Positions 49,501 to 59,479 of a stretch of 64,000 nt of DNA are shown here, one piece after another. Position 1 is the first letter of the stretch; the number at the start of each line of letters is the position of its first letter. A program made the position numbers and the translations under genes. The notes under the pieces are model-generated. The model ran no database searches and was not told where the DNA came from. It saw only the letters and a list, made by a program, of their open reading frames with translations. Source of the DNA: Tigriopus japonicus (Eukaryota; Arthropoda; Copepoda; Harpacticoida; Harpacticidae); assembly GCA_010645155.1 (NCBI GenBank), contig JAAGOF010000070.1:1065053-1129052 (forward strand), written 5' to 3'.

Positions 49501-52500
49501 GATCTTCCCACCTTGGATCTCGTTCTCAAAGTCTTCTTGAGGCTCAATGGCCGCTTGATGTCGACGAGGAGGAGCGTCATCCTGATCGTAATCTCCATCC
49601 TCACTGTCATCGCCAATGGAATCATCGGACATGTCTTCGTCGTCCTTCTTATCCACCAAAGTTCCAGCCATGGCCAAAAGTTCGGCTTCAAATGGATCCG
49701 CGGGCAGTTTGGATCGGATCTTCTTGATCTGTTTGAGGATGCCTCTCGTGGATCTGCGGGTGGTGGGGATGAAAACGGGCACAGGTACGGGCAGAGGAAT
49801 GGGAATGGGCACCGGATACGGTGTGGTGTACATATGCATTGGTATCGGCATATACATGGGACATGCCATGGGCAAGATAGCCGGATAGTCGGGACCTTCC
49901 GTCTGTGTTGACTTATGGCATGGATGTGGTCGACACGAAATGCCTTTGGTCTGCATAAACGGCTTGGTCAGAGTGCCTTTGTTCTTCATGATTTTGGGCT
50001 CGGGTTGATGGACCATGGTTTCCTTGACCTGAAACCAAAGAGACTTGTCTGTACTCCAAGCTAAGAAGACAACGTTAAAATCAAACCAAAACTTAAGATC
50101 ACTACTGAATACACACGACGCAAATCTAGTAAATGGAACCAAAAAAAGCGGGAGAGAGAAACCAGGGGTGCGGGCACTATTCAAAGATATAGAGGGGGTG
50201 GATGGATGAGTGTTATTTTTACCACTTCACGGATGGTTTGCGTTTGAATGGTGGGCATTGGGAGCTGGCTGGTAGGAATGGGCATGGTTGGCAATCGATC
50301 GGGTTGAGCTGGCAGATCCCCGGCTCCGGCCAAACTGGACACGGACTGAATCACCGGCATTTCTTCATCTGTACTGCCCATGGATCTGGTGCCCTTATTG
50401 GCACCACCACCCGCATGATTGAGCTCCTTGAGCTCTTGGGGTCGAGTGGCCGACAAATGGAGTCGCATACAGTTGATCGAGCAATACATACAGTGGCGAT
50501 CATGGGTGGACCAATGCTCGATCATGTCGAAATTGTACTTCTTCACCTTGCACCATTGGCAAGGCACGATCTTGCGGTTCTTCATCACGAACACGTTTTG
50601 GCACGCGATCGAACAAAAGCGTTTGCTTTGGCCGTCATAGTAGATGACAAAGTTGTTCTGCTTCAAATCATGGGGTTTCTCGCACAATTGGCACTCGATC
50701 GTGTCGAGATGACGGGCAAATTTGAAGGACGAAAAGCAAGTTTTCTCGCAAAAAGACAAGAGTTCAGATCCTTGGACCAGTTCCACTTGGACCTCTTTCT
50801 CGGTGTCGCAGACTTTGCACTTGGCAATCCTGGTTGGAGGCGTTTTCCCTTGGTTGATGACCTCATATTGAGTGAGACAAGCTTGATCGCAGAAGTCTTT
50901 GAACTGATTCTTATCGCCGATGGGCGCGAGGAAACCTTGAGCGCTGGAAATGTCCTTTTGACAGTAGAAACACACTTTGAGACTCTTCTTGTGCTCGTCC
51001 AAACACGTGTTCGAACAAAACTGCTTGATTTCGGCGCCAAATCGCACGCAATATTTGCCCAAAGAGCTGGTTTGAACGTACTTTCGACATTTGGAACAAT
51101 GACTCAAGCATTGCTGATGGTTACCTGAGGAAAAACAATAAATCACAACGTTAATAGGTCTCTAATCAAGGATGAAACGGGATTTCGTCAAGGATCCGCT
51201 ACTTACTCATGCAGTCTAGACTGCAAAATTGCATGGTTTCCCAAATCAAAGGGGCAAAGGTGTCGTGATTGGGTCGCCCACATTGTTCACACGTGGGTTT
51301 GGCACCCATGGCCGCCACGGGTGTATCATCAGTGATGCCATTGCTGCCTAAATCGGCAAATCGCGCCAGTTTCAAAACGGGCTTGTTCGTGATTTCGTCG
51401 TCTTCGGTGATATCCACTACATCGTCGTGGGTGTCCATGTCTTGCGTGGTGGGTGGCACTTCGGCAATATTATCGCTATCCAGCGTGTCACCCTTGTCAG
51501 AATCGGCCAAGGCCTCGGTGGGAGTATCGGAAATGTCTTGAAGCCCCTCATCCACTGAAGTCTAAATGGAACCCCTAGAGTCAGAAACGACGAGTAACGC
51601 GACTTAAACACTAGACACTCACCTTTGGATTCGACGCCTTGGTCGGACTGGGCGTGGTTGGATCCAATTTCACGGGTAAAGGAGACTTAGCGGGTGACAG
51701 AGCCTCCAAAGATTTGGATGTCGGGTCATTATTTGGAGTGGGAGATTTGGCGGTTGAGGGCTTTTCCGGAGATTTGGCCGACACGGGCTCTTCCGAGGCT
51801 TTTTCGGATGATTTTTCTTCGGAATCTTTCTCGAGTAATTTTTCTTCCGGTTCTTCTGCGACCGATTTTTCTTCCGAATCTTTTTCGGTTGATTTTTCTT
51901 TGGAATTTTTCTCCAATGTTTTTACTTCCGATTCTTGTGCTGCCGATTTTTCTTGGGAATCTTTTTCTGTTGATTTTTCTTGGGAATCTTTTCCTCTTGA
52001 TTTTTCTTCGGATTCTTTTTCGGTTAATTTTTCTTCGGATTCTTTTTCCGTTGATTTTTCAGCGGAATCTTTTTCGGTCGATTTTTCTTCCGATTCTTTT
52101 TCGGATGATTTTTCTTCGGAATCTCGCTCCATCGGTTGTTCATTGGAATCTCGTTCCGTCAATCTTCCTTTCACATCTTTCTCGGACAATAACGCTTCAG
52201 AATCTCTCTCAGGTGATTCATCTTCCAACTTATCCTCGGTTATTGACTCCTGGACTGACTTCTCGGATGGGGTTCCTTCCGCATCTTTTGGGGGTAATAC
52301 CTCTTCCAGATTTTTTCCTTCGCCCCGAGTCTCGACAAAATCACTCCCTTTGGATTGAACATTCGGTTCATCGTCCTCCTTCTCAACATTAGACTCGATG
52401 GATTCTTTCTCGGCCGAGGTTTCTCGCTCGATTATCGGTTTATCCGCTTTAACCTCCGCCTCATCCCGCTTAGGTTCAGGGACCGCCTCCATGGCCACAT

Positions 52501-52684
52501 CGGCCGCGGATGCCATCGTCGTGTCCGTTTTCGGCGGGTCTGCTTTCGTCACGGCATTGACGGCGGCGGTTGGGGTTGAATCCGTGTCCATGGGCGTGGA
52601 TTCTCCCGCATCCGATGATGGGTCCGCGTTGACGAGGGCGGTGGGATCGTCCTCAGATCCGGTGGGCGAGGGATCCGTGTCCAT
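46586..52684 (-). CDS. ZMYM/Woc-like MYM-type zinc-finger protein with DUF3504, C-terminal exon(s) missing
   Basis: Seven coding exons join with consistent phases: 52684-51623, 51561-51207, 51124-50223, 50028-49338, 48437-48241, 47350-46753 and 46685-46586, about 1301 residues so far. The start is the ATG at 52684, the first in the frame after the acceptor at 52701. Residues 1-354 are acidic and include 9-residue repeats of the EKDSEEKST type. Residues about 440-690 carry six MYM fingers (CxxC ... [FY]CxxxC), from CEQC/FCSLDC to CQWC/YCSINC. Then come Pro-rich and acidic segments, an Arg/Ser stretch, and from about 1070 the DUF3504 domain ([47 protein letters not shown]). Family members (ZMYM2-4, Drosophila Woc) are nuclear chromatin and transcription regulators. 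DUF3504 is known as a domesticated Crypton tyrosine-recombinase domain. The last exon ends with donor gtaagt two bases into a codon, so more coding sequence must follow; I could not find it. Confidence 0.92.
47941..48106 (+). mobile_element. 166-bp MITE with 7-bp target-site duplication (copy 3), intronic
   Basis: Flanked by AGTAGAA on both sides (47934-47940 and 48107-48113). Slightly more diverged than the copies at 12627 and 44775, with substitutions in both inner arms. It lies in the intron 48240-47351 of the ZMYM-like gene, on the opposite strand to the gene if the consensus is written as here. Confidence 0.87.
48843..49140 (-). mobile_element. 5'-truncated LINE 3' end (CR1/jockey-like) in an intron of the ZMYM-like gene
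   Basis: A 93-codon frame on the minus strand contains [34 protein letters not shown] and SNSLVDQI followed by a stop. This is the conserved C-terminus of arthropod CR1/jockey-type ORF2 proteins. Only the 3' end is present, as expected for 5'-truncated LINE insertions. It lies in the intron 49337-48438, in the same orientation as the host gene. Confidence 0.75.
51780..52160 (-). repeat. Coding 27-bp minisatellite in the ZMYM-like gene
   Basis: About 13 tandem units of 9 codons with consensus like EKDSEEKST, in frame with the protein. Units differ by single changes (EKES, EKNS, AAQES, AEEP). The array makes a highly charged, probably helical or disordered acidic-basic segment. Confidence 0.8.
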
Positions 52685-52800
52685 GAGTGCGGCAACCAAG
52701 CTAAAAAGCGACCGAGAACGAGGATTGAATCGACTTTGAACCGTGATTTAACGGAGTTGAAGGTGAAGCTCGGTCAAGAGAGGAACTTACCTCGCCGGAT
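52685..52800 (-). promoter_or_regulatory. 5' UTR with a 90-bp leader intron of the ZMYM-like gene
   Basis: An upstream exon ends ATCCGGCGAG before donor gtaagttcc at 52790. The acceptor gctttttag ends at 52701, and exon 2 begins CTTGGTTGCC, 16 bp before the ATG. Sequence upstream (52800-53050) is CG-rich relative to the window, as expected for a promoter of a broadly expressed gene. The transcription start was not located. Confidence 0.6.
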
Positions 52801-53099
52801 TTGAGTCCAGTAGGTGGCGGTCACGGTTGGGTCGTCGAAGAGCGGGTGTTGGGTGGCGGCGTTCAACGGCTAGAGGTCACTCACTCACTCACTGGCACAC
52901 GCACGCCCAAGATACAATGCCGCAAAAGAAGGAGGGAGACGCGCCCAGGGTGACCGATGAAAACGGGGGCGAGTGCTGGATTAGGGATAGGTTCCGGGCT
53001 CGCGCACTCGGGAAATCCCGGCAAAAATTGAATACGAGGTCAGGGGAAAGGACTTCTAGAAATTAGTACTTGGAGTAAGCTGCCATGGTTTTGCTCAAT

Positions 53100-55000
53100 C
53101 GCGAAAGGGCGTGTTTGAATAGGTAAGGACGACGCGTTAGAATGTGAAAATGACTGAGATTTTTGACTCTGTACCGGTGTGTTTGATATCTGAGTGCCCA
53201 ATTTTTTGAAGACGGATGGTGAATTGTGACAAAGTGATGTTCAGTTGCGACCGGAAAAAAATTAGAAAATTCGAAGGACTTGTGTTTGCTAAACATTTTG
53301 TTTCATTGCGTAATTGATTCCATCAATAGTAGTCCTTTGGATGTGCGTTCAAATTTTTTCTTCATAAAGAGTCATGTTCTCCTAGCAAGTGTTTCCCCCC
53401 CATTATGATAAGCACACTAAAGACAAAAATGTTACGTTTCAAAATTATTCTTGATTATTTTAAGGACTCTAATGTGTGACACTGGTCCAGTAAATAACGC
53501 TTGACTGGGAGGTCCTGTACATGTGCAGGCCCCAGAATTGCACTCTAACACAAAAACTTGAACTTTTTATATTTCTTGATAGGTACTGGACACAGTGGAA
53601 CGTTTTCTTTATCTTAAAGCTTTCAGGACTCCGCATGTACAAGGCCTCCCAAAAGTATACCAAGTGAAATGGTTTTCATTGAGATAAATATCTAAAACAC
53701 AAGTTTAATTCTCAGGATAAGTTCCAAAAAATACAGACGTACTTTTCATGGGCAATCAACACGAACGGTTTTGTGGCTAAATCTGCGTTTGTTCTAGTTA
53801 CAAACTCCAATCTGACACCAAAACAAATTGACAAAAAAAACTTTACATTATTTTCATTCACAACAGAGTATTCTTGGACCATCCTAAAAGACATAATTTC
53901 ATTTCCCGTTGAATTGAATGATTTTAAGGCATTCCTTGGTACACAAAAGCTCGAGCTTCCTAGATTCGCTTCGATTTGCGAGGGTGGACCACCCTCCAGT
54001 GTGGATTATATTATTAGTAAGTGAATGAAAAGTCCCGAAAATATAGTGATTTCTGCCATTACAATTGATAAAGATGCAATCAGGGGGGCTTGATTTTTTT
54101 GCGGCCCATCCAAATTTCTTTTTTAAGAATGAAAAATGATAACTCTCAGAAAATGAATTCCCTTACATTTTAGTCACCTTTGTCCTACTGCGGATTACAG
54201 CGGCGGTTTCCCAACAAAATCAGTTTTCACGGAACCTATCTTTAAGCCTGAAAATATTCAATTCTTTCAATCTTCTATTGTTGTATGTTAGAAAATGTTT
54301 CTGGATGGAGCTTCATGCAAATATTACGGATGTTTGAAAGGCTCTTTGAAAAGTAAAATAATCCCAGAATTGAGCAAGTTAGCGTTTCCTTTTTTATATG
54401 CATCTGAGTGTTCTTTTGAAATATTGAGATTATTTTTCCATCAAACAAAAAATATATGAACTGAAGTGAATTAAACTAAAACTTTTTCTTCGCTACCATG
54501 TTCGAAAACAAATCATTCAAATCAATACAATATCATCAATTCAATAAAAAGAATTGGGGGACATTTGGTCTCCTCTCTTAAGGAAGGTTCCCATTGATAG
54601 TGCCAAAATGCATAGTAATACTTAACAAACCCAAAAATATCCATCACCATTGAAATTAAAATGTTTTTCCCGTCCTTCTCAACCCAATTCCATGATCTGT
54701 GGCTTTCATAAAATTGGAGTTTGGCTTTGGTTTCAGGGTCGAATTCCACAAAACAAGAGGCCATTTGGCCATTTTGAGAAGGCTGTAGGGCTGCCAAAAT
54801 TACTTAAAAACTACCAAATTTCCAATTTATTCTCTTCTCTCAACAAGTTAAATCCTAGCATTACGTCACCAAAATAAAGTACATTTTGAAACAAATAAAT
54901 AATTTGGTCTTAAACATTCATTGTTTGTCTTGAACTATCACTACTGAAGAAATGGACTCTTTATGGCCTAAATCTAGACAACCTGTGATAACCCTGCGTT
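53100..55000. other. Intergenic stretch between divergent ZMYM-like and SdhD genes
   Basis: About 2 kb of AT-rich DNA separates the two head-to-head genes. The only open frames (53773-54024 plus, 54522-54797 minus) lack recognisable domains. Nothing else identified. Confidence 0.4.
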
Positions 55001-55035
55001 GCCACTACATTGGCCAAATTCTCGAGTTACGACAG

Positions 55036-55108
55036 GTAATGCATACAATCTTCCGAGCTAAAACTTCCATTATTTTCCCTTTTCAATCGTAAATCCCACC
55101 TGTTTCAG
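55036..55108 (+). other. Probable 5' UTR intron of SdhD
   Basis: A donor (cgacag-gtaatg) and an acceptor (cacctgtttcag) flank 73 bp just upstream of the SdhD start. The acceptor is 20 bp before the ATG at 55129. No coding change is involved, so only splice-site quality supports it. Confidence 0.45.
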
Positions 55109-55128
55109 ATATCATCTGATCTGCCATC

Positions 55129-56752
55129 ATGCTGTCCTTGTCCTTGGCCCGTCGGCTTCAAACCAGTGGTCTTCAAAAGGCCCTCACGAGTTTGTCTGTT
55201 CAACCTCGATCAGCCACCTTCTCTAGTTTGGGCCGATCTCAGGCCAAGTTTGGGGCCGTTCAGGCAGCCCAAACTAATTGGTCGGGTTTGATCGTGCCTC
55301 AGCAATCTTTTCAAACAAGTTCGAGTTTGAAAAGCTCGGCGGATCATGTCAAGTTGTGGACGGCTGAGCGATTGGTGTCTTTGGCACAAATTCCGGGCTT
55401 CATTTTGCCCTTGATGATCACGAATCCGGTGACGGATGCCATCTTCTGTACTCTTTTGGTGCTTCACTCACATTGGGGTACGTGAAGGACTTGAAGGTTT
55501 TTGGTAGGGCCCGGAAAAATATTTGCACAAAGTGACAAAGTATCCAATATATATTTTCTTCAAAAGGCCAAAATATTTGGACAAAAGCCGGATATTTAAG
55601 AAATATTTTTTTGACAAGGCCCTTATTGGATATTTTTGCCTGTGTGCACCGATTTTCCTAATTTGTTTCTGGTGACTTTGATGCATTTGGCCGTTTTTGG
55701 AGGCCTACTTGAATGTAATTAATTCAAAAATGCAATTTTCAATTTGCCTCAATAGATGGCGCAGTTTTTTTTCGTGTATGACAGTTATTTTGTTTGTGTA
55801 TGTCAAATTTCATGACAAATGCCATTTTATAGAGGTTTTTTTTGTATTTTGGGTTCATTTTTGGTAAGCCCTATTGAGCATTGGTCGTTCATTGATTTTC
55901 CTCAATTTTGCCTCAAATGTTTTTTCAGACTCAAATATTCCAGAAAATTTATTTTTCCTTGAAAAAGCCAAAATATTTAAAAAAAATAAGGAAAAACGGA
56001 TAAATATTTTTAAAATTTCCGGGCCCTAGTTATTAGTTTGGTGATGAGTGACCCTAGATTGCGTTAAGACACAGATGTCACGTAGTATTAGTTGGCTATT
56101 GCCTGGGAGGAAATTAGATGAGCAGTAGGGACTTGTATGCTTATGTGGGCCAAACTTCTGAAAAGAAAAATTATGATTATGTTGAGGTTTGTTCAGCTTT
56201 CGGGTTATTACAACAGTGTAGAAGCCAAGGCTAAAAGACACATCCTTTTTTAACTTGTTCCTCTCAGTGTAGATTGCTTTTTTAACTTGTTCCTCTCAGT
56301 GTACATTGCTTTTTTAACTTTACTTTTTGCCATTTCTAGACGCAATTGTGAATCCAAATTTTTCCAATGCTGGTTTCGTCTTGTGTCACAATGACAAAAA
56401 AAATCTGAGGCAATTTTGAACAAAGAGTACTTGAGAGGGGAGGAGGTCTTCAATGCAAAGATGTTTTTGTGTTTTATATGAAAATGATGTTTCCCACAAT
56501 GCTAAATATTCATGGTTCTTTCTTCGCTTTTTTCAGTTTTAAATCATCACGTATCATATGTTCCTTACAGGTATTGAAGCAATTGTGGTAGATTACATCC
56601 GACCGAGTTTGTTTGGTGGCAAAACTCTCATCCCAAATATTGCCCAAGGTCTAGTTTGGGTTTTTTCGGCTGTCACTTTGGGCGCCTTGTACTACTTCAA
56701 CTACACGGATGTGGGAGTGGTGAATGCCATCAAGATGCTGTGGACATTGTAA
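55129..56752 (+). CDS. SdhD: Succinate dehydrogenase cytochrome b small subunit, mitochondrial
   Basis: Two exons, 55129-55477 and 56571-56752, join at a phase-1 intron (donor gtacgt, acceptor ttccttacag) to give 176 residues, normal for the family. The first 45 or so residues are rich in Arg, Ser and Ala without acids, as for a mitochondrial targeting peptide. The join creates HSHWGIEAIVVDY, the family signature containing the haem b ligand His and the Asp-Tyr pair near the ubiquinone site. Three hydrophobic segments follow the expected pattern: LVSLAQIPGFILPLM, the segment before HSHWG, and LVWVFSAVTLGALYYF. The C-terminus YFNYTDVGVVNAIKMLW also fits. The protein anchors complex II in the inner membrane and helps bind haem and quinone. 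Its 1093-bp intron holds a 524-bp MITE. Confidence 0.95.
55505..56028 (-). mobile_element. TA-flanked MITE, copy B, in the SdhD intron
   Basis: Begins TA-GGGCCCGGAAA and ends TTTCCGGGCCC-TA, so TA flanks both intact ends. It is the reverse-complement relative of 12959-13507. It makes up about half of the SdhD intron and leaves both splice sites intact (27 bp after the donor). Confidence 0.8.
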
Positions 56753-56783
56753 TAATTAGAGCAAACACAAGATATAACTACCA

Positions 56784-56805
56784 AATAAATTTCTTTTTGA
56801 ATAAA
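56784..56805 (+). terminator. Two poly(A) signals of SdhD
   Basis: AATAAA at 56784-56789 and 56800-56805, 32 and 48 bp after the TAA stop. The short 3' UTR fits a compact housekeeping gene. Confidence 0.7.
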
Positions 56806-57020
56806 GGTGACTAAGAATATGGTCCAATAATAATATTGTTCATTGTTGTTGATTTCCACTCAGAACATATAAGGTGTATGATTGAATATAGGGTAGAATT
56901 AGGTATAGGTTAAAAAAGAATAAAAATTTAGATAAAGGCTTGAAAAAGTAAACTAATAGGACGAGCTCAAAACAAAGCGATAGCACAAGTCATGGCCATA
57001 TCTAATCCCTTTAAGAAAAC

Positions 57021-57189
57021 TATGCCAATAATGCATGGACGCTTTTCATATGCAAAACCGAGCCCATCACAACCGAACTGGCAAGGTTAGTGTCCAACAG
57101 TGTTAGGAACCTGACGGTCTGACCATTCCGGAGGCCATGGCCGGACATATGATTTCATTCCCGGTCAAGGACTTAGCAACACCCCATTG
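57021..57189 (+). mobile_element. Degenerate LINE fragment, left part
   Basis: Matches the LINE at about 41954-42114, for example TATGCCAATAATGCA, TTAGTGTCCAACAGTGTT and GTCAAGGACTTAGCAACACC. Small insertions destroy the frame. It continues at 58987 after a later insertion. Confidence 0.8.
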
Positions 57190-57763
57190 CAGGGCACTTG
57201 TAACGAAATTACAAGTAACCATAGAGGACTGAAGTAACGAAAGTACAGTAGGTCATTCCTTTTTTCGAAAAAGTAATTATAATGTCATCACTCTTTAAAT
57301 ATACTGTAATTGTAACGACTCAAAAACACAAAAAAGACTCGTTACTCGTTCCTTTTCCCATTGCACTAGTTATTATTATCTTTCTTATGGTGAACTTGCA
57401 CGAGCAACTTTTCAAAAAACTTCGAATTCAAAGAACCTCCTTCTCCTTTTTATTCCTCAAAACAAAGTCTCCTTTTTATCTGCGCCTGGTTCATCAAAAT
57501 GTAGTGGTTTTGCATTGATTTCCCACATATACAGTATATTCCTACTGGTTTAAGGGTAGGGAAATTTTCAATTTTGACCCAAACGGCATTATTTTTTCAT
57601 TTCAAAAGCCAACTTTTTCCAAGCATGTTTTGATAAATTGGCCTCATAAGTACGGCCTTCAATGGCTACTTTTACTTCATTTTGAACATGTACCAGGTAT
57701 ATTCAAACATAGAGTTTCGCAACTTTCTTAAAAAATCTTATGCATATTTTTACCTTACCAAAC

Positions 57764-58110
57764 TAGTGATGGACCGAAAGGGTTCATAACCGAAACCAAA
57801 AGTTTCGGCCGAAAGAGGGCTTAACCGAAACCGAAACCAAAACCGAAAGTAGCTGACTACAAAATTGTATAAATGCAAAATCCACCTTGAAAATTAAATT
57901 GCTCATGTGTTCGATGTGGGGTATTCACAAATTTTGAAAACTCGGGAAATTTGAATTTCAGAGGTTTTTGGACGAAAAGTTTTTCGATTATGTTGTCAAA
58001 CTCCATCCTTTATAGTACATGTCTGCTTTTTGGTTTCGGTAGGCATAACCGAAACCGAAACCGAAATTTGGGCCGTAATTTCGGCCGAAAGCGCTTTTGG
58101 TCCATCACTA
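57764..58110. mobile_element. 347-bp MITE with TAGTGATGGACC ends (copy 1)
   Basis: Terminal inverted repeats TAGTGATGGACCGAAA and TTTTGGTCCATCACTA. The subterminal regions are full of CCGAAAC and TTCGGCCG units in both orientations. It is closely related to 58391-58711. The flanks CCTTACCAAAC and CCTTTAACCAAAC may be a decayed duplication. Confidence 0.75.
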
Positions 58111-58390
58111 CCTTTAACCAAACCTTAAGCCAAAATGCAGGCCTTTGCAAGTGTTTTGAGAAAATTGGCACAAAAAATAAGAGCCAAAATTGAAGTCCCC
58201 AAACACGAAATCCGACGGATTTATGTCAACAATGTCATCACAAGGTTTTTAAGACTTTTAAGAAATATCAGGTGTCTGTTTAACTACTTCTTTAGACCTT
58301 TGAAATTTTGATCGACTGATATTTTAATTCTAATCTAATCTAAATCTATTTTTATAGAAAAATGAAGAAATCAAATACCAGGGTTCCAAG

Positions 58391-58711
58391 TAGTGATGGA
58401 CCGAAAAGGCTCATAACCGAAACCGAAAATTTCGGCCGAAAGAGGGCTTAACCGAAACCGAAACCGAAATTTTGTTCAAATGCAAAATCCGCCTTAAAAA
58501 TTAGAATGTGTTCGATGTTGGGTAGTCGTAAATTTTGAAAAATCTTAAAACTTAAATTGCAGAGGTTTTTGGACCAATCTTTTTTTCGATTTTGTTGTCA
58601 AACGCCATTTTATATAGTGCTTGTCTGCTTTCGGTTTCGGTAGGCATAACCGAAACCGAAACCGAAATTTCGGCCGTAATTTCGGCCGAAAGCGCTTTCG
58701 GTCCATCACTA
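58391..58711. mobile_element. 321-bp MITE with TAGTGATGGACC ends (copy 2)
   Basis: The same terminal and subterminal repeats as the copy at 57764. It is flanked by an exact 8-bp duplication GTTCCAAG (58383-58390 and 58712-58719), which suggests a hAT-type insertion. Confidence 0.85.
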
Positions 58712-58986
58712 GTTCCAAGTATTTACTCATGATGGTAAAATCTGAACACAAAATAATACATGAAGGAGGAAGTGTCGACTTTGAAATTCTAAAACTAAAT
58801 TATAATTATATTTTGATTGAAATGTTTAAAATCGCTGCCCCTTTAATCACCTTCTGAATTAATACCTATTTAAAAAAAACGTGGTACTGCCACTCCTTTT
58901 TTCCAAAGGAATCCAGGAGTAACAGTAAGTAACATTTGGGAGAAAGGAATGGGTACTGTATTCCAGCATAAAGCTCTGCCCTTTTG

Positions 58987-59131
58987 CCCTTGGCCAGACT
59001 AGAGCACTATAATAACATTATGGTGCTCTAGGCCTGACATCCCTTAGGGAATATTGGCGGTCATGCACCTTCGTCCGGCGTCGTGCCCAATTCCAACATT
59101 GACGGGAACTGATTAAGGATCTGTTCAATCT
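58987..59131 (+). mobile_element. Degenerate LINE fragment, right part
   Basis: Continues the fragment that ends at 57189. It matches the LINE at about 42115-42223 (GACATCCCTT, CACCTTCGTCCGGC, AAGGATCTGTTCAATCT). It is itself interrupted by a small palindromic insertion at about 58996-59031. Confidence 0.8.
58999..59031. repeat. Short perfect-looking hairpin inserted in the LINE fragment
   Basis: Arms of 15 bases (CTAGAGCACTATAAT and ATTATGGTGCTCTAG) pair at 14 of 15 positions around a 3-base loop. The LINE parent at 42120-42130 lacks the sequence, so it was added here. Confidence 0.7.
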
Positions 59132-59399
59132 AAACAGGTGTAAAATAAAGCAGAAAATATGCTTTCCGGTAAAATGTTTTTTGCCGTTTCAAAAACACCT
59201 TGAGTTTGGTTTGGGTGTCAAAATCAAATTTCAGTCCATTTGAAAAATTAAATCGTAATCGCATAAAGGTTGATCCAGTAAGTGTTTTAAATCATACCGC
59301 TAACGGTACAACAGGGCTGTTGGCTCCGCTAAGTTCAAGCCCGTCAATAATCTGCTCAACATGGTCAACCAATTGGGTGACAAAGGATTTCTCTCGACA

Positions 59400-59475
59400 G
59401 CCTCAATCCGATCCTCAACAGGATTCGAACCGTCACCTGGGAAAGCACTTACCACTTACGCGACCGACACGCAAG
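59400..59475 (-). repeat. tRNA-like SINE head or tRNA pseudogene
   Basis: On the minus strand an A-box-like GCGTAAGTGGTAAGTGC (59461-59445) is followed by a B box GGTTCGAATCC (59431-59421). No acceptor stem can be paired, so a functional tRNA is unlikely. It may head a short SINE extending toward about 59230. Confidence 0.5.
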
Positions 59476-59479
59476 TACG

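Larger units (their letters stand above)
57190..58978. mobile_element. 1.8-kb hAT-like element inserted in the LINE fragment
   Basis: Starts CAGGGCACTTGTAACG and ends CATAAAGCTCTG. The reverse complement of the end, CAGAGCTTTATG, is a loose inverted match. The flanks are CCCCATTG (57182-57189) and CCCTTTTG (58979-58986), a decayed 8-bp TSD matching 6 of 8. The LINE sequence resumes exactly afterwards, which defines both boundaries. Two smaller elements lie inside. No transposase frame is visible. Confidence 0.7.

Noticed and set aside
49276..49911. 211-codon plus-strand open frame
   Set aside because: Antisense to the exon 50028-49338 of the ZMYM-like gene, with no domain of its own.
50202..51128. 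308-codon plus-strand open frame
   Set aside because: It is antisense to the MYM zinc-finger exon, whose cysteine pattern, splice sites and phases identify the minus strand as coding.
51639..52358. 239-codon plus-strand Phe/Ser-rich open frame
   Set aside because: It is the antisense shadow of the 27-bp coding repeat array in the ZMYM-like gene.
53063..53103. Tiny minus-strand ORF encoding seven residues upstream of the ZMYM-like gene
   Set aside because: Too short to support. It could be an upstream ORF in a leader, but no transcript start is known.
59400..59475. Functional tRNA gene
   Set aside because: A and B boxes are present, but no acceptor stem pairs, so it was listed only as a SINE head or pseudogene.
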